A DNA stretch of 27,401 nucleotides from Saccoglossus kowalevskii (GCF_000003605.2 NW_003115950.1:1-27401), one strand, 5' to 3'; positions 10,819 through 21,470 are shown, counted from the first letter of the stretch. Numbers and translations: made by a program. Notes: generated from the letters alone by a model not told the origin.

Positions 10819-11426
10819 ACCATGTTCATATAAATAATGAGAGCGTCGAAAATAACGAATTCTTTGGGTCGTAACACATGAACTTATTGCGTCAAAGAAA
10901 CGTGTTCCTTCATTGGCCAATTTTCTATTCAATTCAGTGACAATTCATGGGTGTTTTAAATCTAATGAATATCTGAAATAATCTTACATTACCCAACCTA
11001 ATTTGAGATTTGTAATACAATTTCCCAGTGTGTACCTATGTTTAAGTTTGAGTGCAAACAATACAATGTATTTACTATATAATACGATGTTCATGTCGAT
11101 CTCAATACAGTAATTGCCGATATTTGTTGAAATTATATTGTTAATGAACCATAGATTTCCACATGTTAAATATGTAAATCTATATACCTTCAAATCTGAA
11201 AGTGTTGAATATCGCTGCTTTTCTGATCGGCTGTGCGTTGAACCCCATTCAGATGGCGAAAATGAAGGTGCATATTTTGGGTTCATGATAAATAATAATC
11301 CGATTTTAGGGTCTGAAACATGAAGTATGGAACAACAAAAATAAAAAAAGTGTATGTTTTCGTCCATAATTCATATTTAACAAGTTTCTGTGACGTCCTG
11401 GCCTTGAATGATATTTGGTATGTTTG
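10819..11426. other. non-coding spacer, open frames on both strands
   Basis: Overlapping frames at 10984-11367 (minus) and 11114-11323 (plus) are both open over the same bases and have no recognisable domain. At most one could be real, and neither has convincing splice sites or context. I see no gene here. Confidence 0.4.
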
Positions 11427-11576
11427 GCCCTACTCCGGGGTGTGGGGAATAATAAGGGATATGGGACCTACTCCGGGACATGGGACCTAATAAGGGATAT
11501 GGGGCCTAATAAGGGATGTGGGGCAAAATAAGGGATATGGGGTCGACTCCGGGATATGGGGCCGAATAAGGGATTT
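11427..11576. repeat. 19-bp minisatellite with two unit variants
   Basis: About eight units of 19 bp. Two forms mix: ATGGGACCTACTCCGGGAC and ATGGGGCCTAATAAGGGAT. The central part alternates between CTCCGGG and ATAAGGG. Confidence 0.85.
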
Positions 11577-12825
11577 GAATTCGCGTTACATGTTTTCATT
11601 CCAATCGATCATAATAAAACTAACCTCTAACATCAAATAACAATAATGAGAGGAGTCTCGATTGTCATGATTTTGTCTTCGTGTATGTCCCCTTAAAGTA
11701 ACCAAACATTAATAAGCCTAATTTGTTCATATGCTTATTATTTTCTTAAAAGTCATCTCAGTGACTTATGTCCCCATGACCTTCTAAAATGCAAACATCT
11801 GAATAGTTGACCTGGAATATATTTAAGGTAGAGATGCAGTTTACCTGACAGGTATTTTAATTAGTTAATTAGGAAACCAAGGTGACCTCCCTTGTCCACA
11901 AAACTATATATTTTCGGAAAGCTTGTTGTACGAGTTTTAAAATTTTGCTAGTATTTTTTTATGGACACTGTAGTTTGAAATATGCACAAAAATGTGCTTT
12001 TTTGGTCAAAAGTGATTTAAAAAAATTAGCTCCTAAACCATGCTTCTGTTTCCTGTCAAAATTGGTTTATGGGTACATCTGTTTACTATGAAGAAAGTGC
12101 TGTCTTAAAAATTGTCTACCCGTTGTCAATTTTGCAGGGCAGCAGCTCAAATTTCACTACTTCAAGTTTATGCATAAATTAATACCCAAACTAGTCGTCT
12201 GTACGATTGTTGTAACACTGTTTAACCAAAAACAATGCCCCGACGGCGTTTTGAAGATAAACACATTGTCAATCATTTGTGAAAATTTCAAAACAAAAGG
12301 TCAAAGCGTCTAGGAGCTATTTTTTCTGGTTCTGGGATGTGCACTAAAAAGGAGCAGAGATAAGTGCTAATTTGCATAACAATTCACTCAGTAAGAAGTT
12401 TGCTAATGCTCATAATTACAATGGATGTAACACTTTCAAATTTAAATGTATTATCGTTTTGTCAAAAGTTAAATAAAGTGCATAATATGGAGATCCCGTC
12501 ATTTTTTTGTTCACCAAGTTACTTTTTTATTATTTATGTACAGCCTTGCTAAATCTTGCTAAGCATTTAAAAGAGAGACTGTTTGCACCTGTTATCTATA
12601 TTTTAAAATCGTTTTTTGAGTATGTTCTAATATTCACAATTCTACAAAATTTTAACAGTCTATAGCCAAGACTGTTTGGATAATAAAAAGCAAAAAAAAT
12701 GTTCACTCCCAAGTGCCCACGAACCTGCATCTTTACCCTAATGAATCGTTCCCCAAATAACACCATAATTAAAATAATTAGTAATAGTAGTAATACTTGT
12801 TATTCATAATCTCCTGCAACACGTT
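11577..12825. other. AT-rich spacer, nothing recognised
   Basis: Frames at 11882-12091 and 12364-12552 are short, hydrophobic or low-complexity and have no motif. No splice pairs link them to the neighbouring genes. Confidence 0.45.
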
Positions 12826-12895
12826 CTGTTCGAAGTGGGTCTCATGCGACGTATACAACGTGTGTAATGAACATACAAATTCAAACACATTTCCT
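12826..12895 (+). repeat. dispersed repeat copy (shared with 24358-24432)
   Basis: A segment containing CATGCGACGTATACAACGTG and AAATTCAAACAC closely matches the internal part of the fold-back element near 24.4 kb. This copy lacks that element's inverted ends. Confidence 0.6.
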
Positions 12896-13077
12896 GACTA
12901 TAACGATTTAAATAATTTACAACAATTAAAAAAAAGACGTGCTTCTAAAATTATCCAAGATACTTTAATTGAGTTCACAATAATATGTTAAGTTTATCTT
13001 GCCGAGTTCGTCAAATTGAGCTTATATCAAATCACAACAAAACGTTTTAGTGAACACATTTATCCTGAACTTACTGC

Positions 13078-13460
13078 GCCCTCTACTGAAGCAGCGTTTA
13101 TTTTGCAAACATGTAGCCTTTTTCCACGAAATGTCTCGGCCTGCGACCTCATATCGCAAAAGCTTCCTCGCATTTGAACGTTATTCTTTACTTAAAAAAC
13201 GACTATATATTTAAAACGTCCATAAAAACAGAGCTGTCTTCTAAAAGCTGCCCTCTACTGAGAAGACACGAGAACACAAGGAGACTGAAGCAGAGTTTAT
13301 TTTTCAAACATAAAGTTATTTCCCACGAAATATCTCGGCCTACGACCTCATATTCCAGACGATTTCTTGCACTTGAACGTTATTCTTTACTAATGAAAAC
13401 TCGACGCGACGATTTAAAACATCCATAAAAACAAAGCTGTTTTCTAAAAGCTGTCCTCTA
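13078..13460. repeat. tandem duplication of a ~200-bp block
   Basis: The phrases TGAAGCAGCGTTTATTTT, CCACGAAATGTCTCGGCCT, TTGAACGTTATTCTTTACT, CATAAAAACAGAGCTGT and CTGCCCTCTACTGA recur in the same order about 200 bp later with around 15% divergence. The open frame at 13174-13428 runs across the repeat boundary and is probably incidental. Confidence 0.8.
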
Positions 13461-13868
13461 AACAATGTAATGTACATTCGAGTAGTATAAATAAAACAAC
13501 TCAAAGTAACCGGCATGGCACGAAATTATAACGAGGCCTAATCCATTAAGCTGTATGAGTGTTTTGTTTACTATGGTAAGATTGGAATGATTTGTGTAAT
13601 ACAGCTTTAACACTGGGTTGTGTTGTAATTATTAACTGATAGTGGTAAATGGTGCGTTATAAAAACAATGTTGCACTCCGGTTCTGGAAATGTGTTGATC
13701 AATCTTTATAATCACTGTTGTTTGGGATTCTGACATGTAGCTGTAATGAGAGGATTATTTGGAATATTATAATGTCTTTGGATTGTCTTTTAAGATTAAT
13801 GTGTAAATTAGTTGCAATAACAGCAAAAACTTTCAACCAGGAAAATTTAGGGGAAAAACTTTTTGAGG
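13461..13868. other. 3' flank of gene B, nothing recognised
   Basis: AT-rich DNA downstream of the minus-strand gene B. I found no canonical AATAAA on the minus strand close to its stop codon. Confidence 0.4.
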
Positions 13869-15753
13869 TCAAGATGTAGATGTACGAATGATAGATGGAT
13901 GAATTGCTCCTGTTTTGTTTATTAATTGACTGAACGCATAATTTTCAGCACAGGTTCCGAATGGCCGAGGTGTAGGACCATATTTTTCGGCAGCAGGGTG
14001 ATACTTTACTGTAGGGTACTTTTTTTTACATTGCTTGCATGGAGGTATAAGTAGCACGCCAGGAAATTTGCCATGTTTTAGTCGTGTATTATCCAACACA
14101 GATTTTAACTGATAGGCCGTAGAACGAATTTTCCAAGTTGAATCAAGTTTCACTTTAAGATATCCTTCGTCCTCTATTGTCCTTTGTAATGTCCGGATGA
14201 AATACACCACGTGTCAGCATTGCATCGATATATGGCTTTTTTAGACCCTTACAGGGAACACTGCCACCCCATGAGACAATTTTATGAACGTCTATCTTTG
14301 CTTGGCAAATGGTGGTTGATTCGAGAATATTGTTGCTGTCACGCTGTCCTGGTTCGCACGGCTTAAGTTTCTCGTGATAGTATAGTAGTCTTGACAGAAC
14401 AATCTCATCACAGTCAGAAAACCCATGTAACAAACCGATCTGAAAGTATACCAACATGTCATAAACAATTGTTGTGAATAAATACCAGTGAATAATTGCA
14501 AAGATTTTGCATTATAGTGTTATGAAAACCCCATTACACCATAACATAACATTTCTCATTCACTGCTGAAATATCATTGATTAAATCACAGCTCTCTGAT
14601 TTGTCGTCCTATTTGCTCGAATGTCATTAACAACCCCAACCCCCCCCCCGGACACGAATGTAGTCGTTGTGCAGGCAACTCGGAAATTTAACGAATTTCG
14701 AATTTCTACATGACAGTATTTTTACAGTATTTATAAATGATAGTAATAGCAACATTCTGGGAGATAATTTCGTGTTGAAGAACATGTATACATTTTAAAC
14801 ACGAACTAGCATTCCAAATATTGCTCAATCTTTTTAATTTATTAAAAAGAACAGCTAAAAAATCCACATAACAAACATGAGAAATAATGGACAGTCATTG
14901 ACTACAGGTAACAGGATATATGGACCAGTCACCAATATTTGATCGTAAATTTGATAATGTGCCAATGATATTTTTCTGAACCGTGAATTTTCTGATGTAT
15001 CACTATTGCCTCACACAATAGTAATTCAATTACAAAGTAAGAAAGGTACATTGTGTATCGTATTGTGACATCTATATACAAATCTCATGCACCATAACCT
15101 CTACTGTTGGTTTTGACACTCAACTAAATGTTAACGTTCTCGACAACGCACGCTATTGGTACATTTTTGATATGATTGACTTTAAAGTGGGCGTGTCTCT
15201 ATTATTTTTATTTCAAAGACTCACCATCTCTAGCATCAGTAAATATGGATGTCTCGGGAAGTTTCGCTGTTCGTCTGTCAAATTGTCTAAATGTGATTCA
15301 AATTTCTGTAAAGCATCGTGAAGCAGCCTGTTATCTGATACTTCTTTTTTCTGATTCTCCAGAGCGAATTGTAGACTTCGTAAAAACTAGTAAGAATAAA
15401 AAAACACAGAGTTGTGTCAGTATACATTCCAACATTGTTGTGCACTTTCCCACATTAAAGTTTATAATTGTTCGTGTTTTTGTCTCATACTTGTTTGCAA
15501 TCTGATTAAAATCTGATGTAGTGTACGGGCTTTAATTATTTTGGCTATAAACTTATTTTAATTTTTATGTTTTATTATATTTGTTATTAATGCCCTTTTA
15601 TTTTATTATTTTACTTTGATTTTGATTTTGCGATTTTTTTTAATTCCGCCCTACCTACATCTGAGCCGATGCCTATGTAACGAAATTTCAACGAGACCCA
15701 CTATCGACGATTTTAGTCAACGAATCACAGACCTCCTTCTATAGCGCACATGA

Positions 15754-15845
15754 TGACGTCACCGGGCAGAGTCAGGTGGCAAACACACTCAAATAAAATG
15801 GCGGATTATACCGACGTTAGCGACCGTAAATAACACGGCTTTTCG
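15754..15845 (+). promoter_or_regulatory. CRE-containing promoter-like patch with small ATG and splice donor, inside intron 1 of B
   Basis: The perfect cAMP response element TGACGTCA is at 15754-15761. It is followed by AAAATGGCGG at 15795-15804, which matches both a Kozak start and a YY1-type initiator. From that ATG an 11-codon frame (MADYTDVSDRK) ends at 15833. A strong donor, TTTTCG|GTAAGT, follows at 15846. The surroundings are richer in CpG than neighbouring DNA. It looks like the first exon of a plus-strand transcript antisense to gene B, possibly a distal 5' exon of gene D or a non-coding RNA. Confidence 0.35.
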
Positions 15846-16333
15846 GTAAGTTTATCATTGTCAAATGCAACGAAAGTTATGTTTATGTTAATATTGTGGC
15901 TCGAATGGTTCGACTTTAGATCGTTATTTCGCATAGTTATTCTGGGAGTGACGATTTTGTTTCCACCGGTTCGACCGAACACCAGTGTCTTTTTCCAGTC
16001 GCCTGCCCTGGAGACGGGTGATGTTTTGTTGACGATCGGGCCAAAATCGTCTACGGTATTGAAGCTGTAAAAATTCATCAAATTGTATCAACATTTTGTA
16101 CATTATACAATAACTCTTTATTAAAGTAATTGAGCTGATTTGGACTGGAATAAAATATTTTTTATTTGGAACACATCGCAATTGATCAGGAAATATTTGT
16201 TTGCTCCAATTTTCTGCGTCGATACCGTGGGCCGGTGACCGTTATACAATTTAAAATCAGTTTGCATTGTTTACTATAGCTGTTTACAGTGTTCTAATCA
16301 TTACGATTTACTTATTTTTTTGCTTCCATTCTA

Positions 16334-16383
16334 NNNNNNNNNNNNNNNNNNNNNNNNNNNNNNNNNNNNNNNNNNNNNNNNNN
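16334..16383. other. assembly gap (50 N)
   Basis: Fifty consecutive N characters, probably a fixed-size scaffold gap of unknown true length. It lies in intron 1 of gene B, so it should not remove coding sequence of the model given here. Confidence 0.99.
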
Positions 16384-16973
16384 ACTTGTTTGTTAATTGG
16401 CAATAAAAATGCTTGTTTACGATTCCTAACAAACTAGCGTTCTAAATTACCAACGTATATACTTAATTAAACGTATGTGAGGCCTGATTATGCATCACAA
16501 ATCACGACGGGAAGGGTTGGCTCATAATTGTTAATAAAATTTGTATTTTTGTGTTATATGGACATATTCTGTTTAAATCAATAAACAATTACCTACATTC
16601 ATAACTGGTGTTCCCGGAGGCTGCTAAAAATAATTCTGACGGGGGGGGGTGCGATGCAGTGGGACAGAAACAAGGTTGATAATATAATTGCTGATTCGTT
16701 CACGTAGATTGATGACAAACAGATATTATCGATAATAAATAGTATATGAACAACATTTGTCGGTCGCATATTGAGGGACTGGCGTTCGTTATTCTAAGCA
16801 CACAGACTAACCTCTATCGTAAGGGACGTGATCTGTTCACGTGATTCCTGGCTGAGTCTTTCGTACAACGGCAGAATGTCGTCATATAAGACGACCATGA
16901 ACCTCTCAACGCACAAATGTGCAATCCCTCGTTCGTAGTTGAAATGTCTTTCCTTGTAAGAGTAACTAGCCAT

Positions 16974-17628
16974 ACTCGTATTAGCTCAGATAGTTGAACC
17001 AATCACAGGTTACTTGTGTGACTAAATTGTACAATGCTTATGAAAGACGGTCACATTACCGGCACTCCCTGTTTATTGACTCGTCAATTCTACGAATTTG
17101 CAGTTATCGCCTACGTCATAGGCTGTCCAGATATTCAGACGACAGCTCGCGAGCCAGTAACAGGGTGTCGTGTGCAAAAAGGGAAGTGTGCTGATAATAA
17201 ATATCTCATAAGGGTAGTTCGTTCATCGGTACAAAATAAACGCAAATGTGTGTGATGATATTCCATTTTACATAATTATGTGTAATTTTATGGTTACAAT
17301 AGTAAAGAATATTACTAAAACATGTACTCTAACTTTGCACATTTCTGTGATTTTGTGTGTACAATATTTAACGTTGAATGTATACATACTAAACGTTTTA
17401 TAGTGTCTTACCAGTATTGAAAATAACAAAGATATAATACGAGGGGAATTGTATAATTCCTTATAATGTAAAAACACACGTCTTTGCGTCATTTAGTGGA
17501 ATGGCAATGATAAAATAATTGTATATATTCAGTTAAATTGTAAATGTCTGCCTGTTTTATTTATTGATATTTTTCTGCAAATTCACCCACCCGTACTATC
17601 TAAATGGAAGTTCCCTGTCTGTATACTC
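16974..17628. promoter_or_regulatory. intergenic region between genes B and D
   Basis: Divergent 5' flanks of module 2. AACCAATCAC (CCAAT box) lies about 25 bp upstream of the start codon of B, near 16997-17006. TGCGCATG, half of an NRF-1-like site, is at 17629-17636, about 40 bp before the presumed first donor of D. Overlapping plus-strand frames at 16994-17255 have no motif and are probably not genes. Confidence 0.35.
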
Positions 17629-17636
17629 TGCGCATG

Positions 17637-17669
17637 TCCTGGGCAAAAATAGTTTTGTTGACACGTACG
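17637..17669 (+). other. candidate 5' untranslated exon of gene D
   Basis: A strong donor, ACG|GTAAGTACG at 17670, could pair with the acceptor TATTTTCGGATAG (ending 19005) or GAATTCAG (ending 19012) just before the coding start of D. That would give a 5' UTR intron as in gene C. The 5' edge is unknown, and a start further upstream at about 15.8 kb is an alternative. Confidence 0.35.
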
Positions 17670-19005
17670 GTAAGTACGCTTTCATTGAATTTCCTCATTT
17701 GTGGATTCTATAAAAGACTCAATTTTCCTTGGATTAATAACGGAATAGTTTGACAGAGTACATTATAGCAATACTGGGAGAAGACGTCAGTATTCACTAC
17801 AGATATATTTCACGTCAGTGTTGTGTTCGATGCTTCAAAGCTGTTATACAGTTAAGCCTGTCAAGTCTCGCGTCTCGTAAGTAAGTCTCGCGATTCAGCC
17901 ACATTTTAAAATCTCGTACATCCGCCCTTTTTTCCTTGTGCAAATGTTACAATCTTTCTCGTGATCGTTAGATGTTAAACAACTTTTCAGAATCGAACTC
18001 GGAATCGCAGATAATGTATTGGACCGGAGATTTACTGTACAAACACAAAAGAGAATCCTAAACATGTTACACGCTACATTGACAATCGTAAAATTGGAAA
18101 TAAATTGTAACCCCACCCAAACAAACAAAACATTTATGCGATGTAAATCTTTTAACAATTGACGAGATCCATGGATTTAATGTTTTCAATATGACGTACA
18201 ATGGGCTTCAAGTCCCGGTCTATACAGGTCGTCTGTCCGAGATCGAATTTTTCTAAAAAAAAATAGTGAAACTTTTGACCTAAGGAGTGCGTAGAAATGT
18301 GTTCATAATACGTTGATCCGCCGAATATTATGTAAATTGGCCAAGACAAAATGTATTTTTTTTGCTTAAATTATTTATTTTGTAATTTTTGGAAAAGACA
18401 GGATATATTTGATTTTGAATATTTCCGACAGTCCGACTGATTAGATATTTTATGTATAATATACCTTTGGTGAACCACTACAGGCGCCCAAGTGTGTCTT
18501 TGATACAAACAAGCGTCTACCTACCTATTTTATTGTTTTTTTTTATGGTAATTGGGATTGTTTTTCTGATAATCATTTTTCGTCAGAACCAGAGATTTAC
18601 AGATTCGATATAAAAAATATCACATGTCAACAAACAAATTGCTAGGACGTGGCCGGTCTACTCTGAGTTTACCAAGTCACTATTAGTTCAATACCACTAG
18701 TTCGTGTTTTGTCAACCATCGATAACTAACATTTGTATTAGAATGTTGGTTAGTTTATTTATTGCAGCTGATTGTGCATTGAATAAAGGGAAGTTTAAAT
18801 TTAAATGTACCTGCAGGATTCTATGTATTTTTGCAACAAAACCATCGACGTTGGATATCTGATTGTCTGAAGCGAATAATCTTGGGACGACTGTCTGCCA
18901 CTCACTCCAAGTTTAAATGACTGTTATCAACGTATTTGAACGTGAGAAGTAGTTTTGTGTGGTCCTTTTTGATTTTAACTTTTTTTTATTTATATTTTCG
19001 GATAG
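17670..19005 (+). other. probable 5' UTR intron of gene D, no gene seen
   Basis: AT-rich DNA. Open frames at 17895-18158 and 18152-18349 (minus) carry no recognisable motif. CTCGTAAGTAAGTCTCGCG at 17873-17891 is an alternative donor-like sequence. Confidence 0.35.
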
Positions 19006-19056
19006 AATTCAGAACTGTGAAAGAACGGCTTTTTGCTCTTAATAACTAGCTTCGAT

Positions 19057-20688
19057 ATGGCGAAATTAAGTAATTTACCGTCAGGTGGCCTCGCTACTGA
19101 TAGCGTAACGGAGACTACTTCGCATGGACCACTTTATATATGTCAGCCTCTCGAGAGATTGTCGATAGAAAGCCTTGCTGATAAATTCAGTAATAAGTTA
19201 AAAACTGCTCCGTCACCAACAGCTGTCGATGAGGTCATTGAGGAATACACTGGTAAAACCATATGTGTTGGTGGAAACACACTGTTTGTACACACGGGAC
19301 TTCCAGATGCATTAGAAACAATAGCGTGGGACTTTGAAAAAGTGTACGTTGGCAAACCACTTCATATGCTGGGATATCTTCACATGATTGACTCTGAGTA
19401 CTTTGTCTTGTTGGATGACAATGGTAATGTTTACCAAGCTGATGACGCTATTCTGCACTGGGTGAGCAAGGATGTAGTGAAGTATTTCAGGTCTGGTCCT
19501 GAAAATTTGGGTTTTTATGATTACTATGACTATTTAGACAGTAGTAGGAGTCTTCCATGTGTTGGGGGATCACACGATGATGAGGTAAACATTTCCAGTT
19601 TGTTATTAATATTTTTAACTTTTTATTATTAATACTTGTTATCAATAAGTCTGTTGGTTCTTTTTCAGATTATATTTTGTTGCAAAGGGATTTAAATGGT
19701 GTTGTTGCCTGATGTACACAATGGTAACTTAAACTTAACACTAAAAAGTGTTGTGTCATTCCTTTTACTTGTAATATTAGCAAAATTCTTTCAAATTATT
19801 CAATACAGTATGTACTAATTAACCGTGTCACATTAGTAAAGTATCTGGGTGTCGAGTGGGCTTCACTTTATTAAACTGTTCAGCTCATGTTCTCCACATT
19901 GTAAAAAAAGCGATGAGGATGCTTGATATTTTAAAACACCATTGTGCGGATTTTACTAGTATTCACTCTTTAAAATCATTATATATTACATTGATACGTA
20001 GTAAGTTCTATTATTTGGAATTCCCAGCAAAATGTTTTGATTGGCAAGGTTGCATCTACGAGCGTTGTAATTGTTTAATGAAATATCGAAACAGGATTTT
20101 AATATAGATATGTATTAGTTTTAGGAAATTAAAATCTACATTGCTGAATTATTTTTATAGAATTATAGTCTTATTAATTAATTGTTGTTCTATTTTAAGT
20201 AGTATTAGTTGTTCGTCTGGTTAGGTTGTTTGTTTGTTTGTTGCGGAACCTGTAATTGGGGAATTAATTGCTGTTGATCAACCGAATAAATGAATAAATA
20301 ACCTTCTTTTTGTTTTTAATAGCTAAAATACTTGGAGGAAAACAAGAAATTATTGGAGAACAAATCTGAACAATACGGCGAGATAAAAAGTAAGTATGAT
20401 AAGGCCAAATTGAAAAATATAGTGTTTCTGGTAACTCGGCCTTGCCTAGATTCTTCATGTCACTCCTGTATTTTTGTATGGCTGGACTGGAGGGTGTCCA
20501 TGGTCACTTTCTGTTTTTTGTTGAATTAAAGATGTGAATAGAAGGGATAATTCTGTTATTGTTTCATTTGTTCTTGATTGCTTGCAGGTTCCATGTCAGA
20601 GACTGAACTCAGGGAGTACACCAAGAAAAGCGATTACTATGCAAATCTTCTTATTTCGCCGTGCAATAATATAGGAACATGTGTTTGA
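19057..20688 (+). CDS. gene D: second SUKH-3-like paralogue, spliced
   Basis: Exons are 19057-19584, 20323-20389 and 20588-20688, giving 231 residues with junction phases 0 and 1 as in gene C. Donors are GAG|GTAAAC and AAAA|GTAAGT; acceptors are TTTTTAATAG and GCTTGCAG. The ATG at 19057 is the first after an in-frame stop at 19018. Core residues 79-144 contain HTGLPDALE, FEKVYVGKPLHMLGYL, DDNGNVYQADD and VKYF. Compared with C, 40 of 66 core residues are identical. YDYYDYLD and DDE at the exon end are also shared. Exon 2 is Lys/Glu-rich and probably a short coiled coil. The final exon ends with YYANLLISPC against YFADFLVDPC in C. It lacks the N-terminal duplicated TPPI segment of C. It is probably intact and functional. 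A SUKH-type binding role is inferred from the family. Confidence 0.75.
19732..20107 (+). mobile_element. Jockey/CR1-like LINE relic in intron 1 of gene D
   Basis: From 19735 one frame reads NTKKCCVIPF, then YSIQYVLINRV and LVKYLGVEW, the post-catalytic 'N..KC......kYLGV' block of non-LTR reverse transcriptases. After a frameshift it continues as HVLHIVKKAMRMLDILK and SLKSLYITLIRSKFYYLEF, which matches the usual 'H....KA...L.LLKR...SLK.LY.SLVRP.LEY' region. Frameshifts show it is inactive. Confidence 0.75.
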
Positions 20689-21338
20689 ATTGAAATCAAT
20701 TACATGTACCAATGCAGAAACTTATTTACTCTAGAATAACGCCATCTGCCTCGAGTTGAGTACATAACAGTCCTGTGAATTGGTGTGTGTTAAGATCAGA
20801 ACGTTGAAGAAGCACATTATGGTACATTATGGTACACGTGGAATTTTTATTATGCATTTAAACTGTCAGTGTATTTTATTATACTGTAAGCACATTGGTT
20901 GCTATAGAAATGTATGCTATCCAATGTGTTAACATTATGGCCTCTATCATTATTTATCTAAGGGTTGGTGAATCATCCCTTAGTGATATAAATATAACAC
21001 ATACGGCAGTGGACATTGTATTGTATCCACAATAGAAGTGAGTGGGTGACCCAGACATATTCAACGTGCCCCGGGTCATGTCGTGAACTGAAAGGTGTTT
21101 ACGTGTCAGAACACGCATTCGCATGACTGTGTCTCACAGGTGAATACGATACCATAAAATACCATAAAAGTACCTAATTGGAATTTCCATTTGTCGTGTT
21201 TTATGTTTATATCTTTCGGGCAAACTCATTATTATGTTAAACATTAAATACCTGGACAGTAATTTTCCCACATGGTGGAAAAGTAAGAGTTCTTATTGAT
21301 TGCAACATATCTTTTGTTTATACAGCACAATAGGAATC
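20689..21338. other. 3' flank of gene D, nothing recognised
   Basis: No clear AATAAA occurs in the first few hundred bases; ATTAAA at about 21243 is the nearest candidate poly(A) variant. GGTACATTATGGTACA near 20820 is a short direct repeat. Confidence 0.35.
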
Positions 21339-21434
21339 ATGCTTGACCCATGAAGGTCATACATCCTGGTATGCTTGACCCGTGAAGGTCATACATCCTG
21401 GTATGCTTGACCCCTGAACTTCATACACCCTGGT
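21339..21434. repeat. three tandem 32-bp repeats with nuclear-receptor-like half-sites
   Basis: Units begin at 21339, 21371 and 21403 and contain ATGCTTGACCCGTGAAGGTC followed by ATACATCCTGGT. A degenerate fragment follows to about 21470. The first two units each hold TGACCC and AGGTCA separated by four bases. Confidence 0.85.
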
Positions 21435-21470
21435 ATAAATTCTTAAAGTCATACACCATGGTCATACATC

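Larger units (their letters stand above)
13869..16973 (-). pseudogene. gene B: second deaminase-like paralogue, frameshifted in last exon
   Basis: Minus-strand exons are 16973-16812 (54 codons), 15386-15225 (54 codons) and 14439-13869. Junctions are phase 0, as in gene A. Donors are GAG|GTTAGT and ATG|GTGAGT; acceptors are TTCTTACTAG and ACTTTCAG. Exon 1 shares VLYDDILPL with VLHTDILPL of A, exon 2 shares LRSLQFA with LRSLQLA, and exon 3 has LLHG, SWGG and AYQL. PPC-x2-C with KYPTV lies near 14023-14055 and FGTCAENYAFSQL near 13935-13960. Exon 3 changes frame once between about 14175 and 14200 (571 nt, one more than a multiple of three), so the upstream frame stops early, before the Cys and CAE motifs. 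Splice sites and motif residues are otherwise intact. Either the break is recent or the draft assembly has a single-base error. An assembly gap lies in intron 1. Confidence 0.7.

Noticed and set aside
10984-11367. 127-codon minus-strand frame in the tail-to-tail spacer
   Set aside because: The same bases are also open on the plus strand, with no motif, splice sites or context. A weak unknown exon cannot be excluded.
14170-14205. A tiny intron explaining the frame change in gene B
   Set aside because: A GT...AG span of about 26 bp exists but is far shorter than functional animal introns; a single indel is simpler.
14292-14501. Minus-strand frame beginning inside intron 2 of B
   Set aside because: A shadow of exon 3 in another frame that crosses the ACTTTCAG acceptor.
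15806-16181. Overlapping frames on both strands in intron 1 of gene B
   Set aside because: They are incidental openness of a CpG-rich patch. The paralogue structure places B exons on either side.
16814-17002. 62-codon minus-strand frame over exon 1 of gene B
   Set aside because: It is in another frame from the exon that aligns with exon 1 of A and has the strong GAG|GTTAGT donor.
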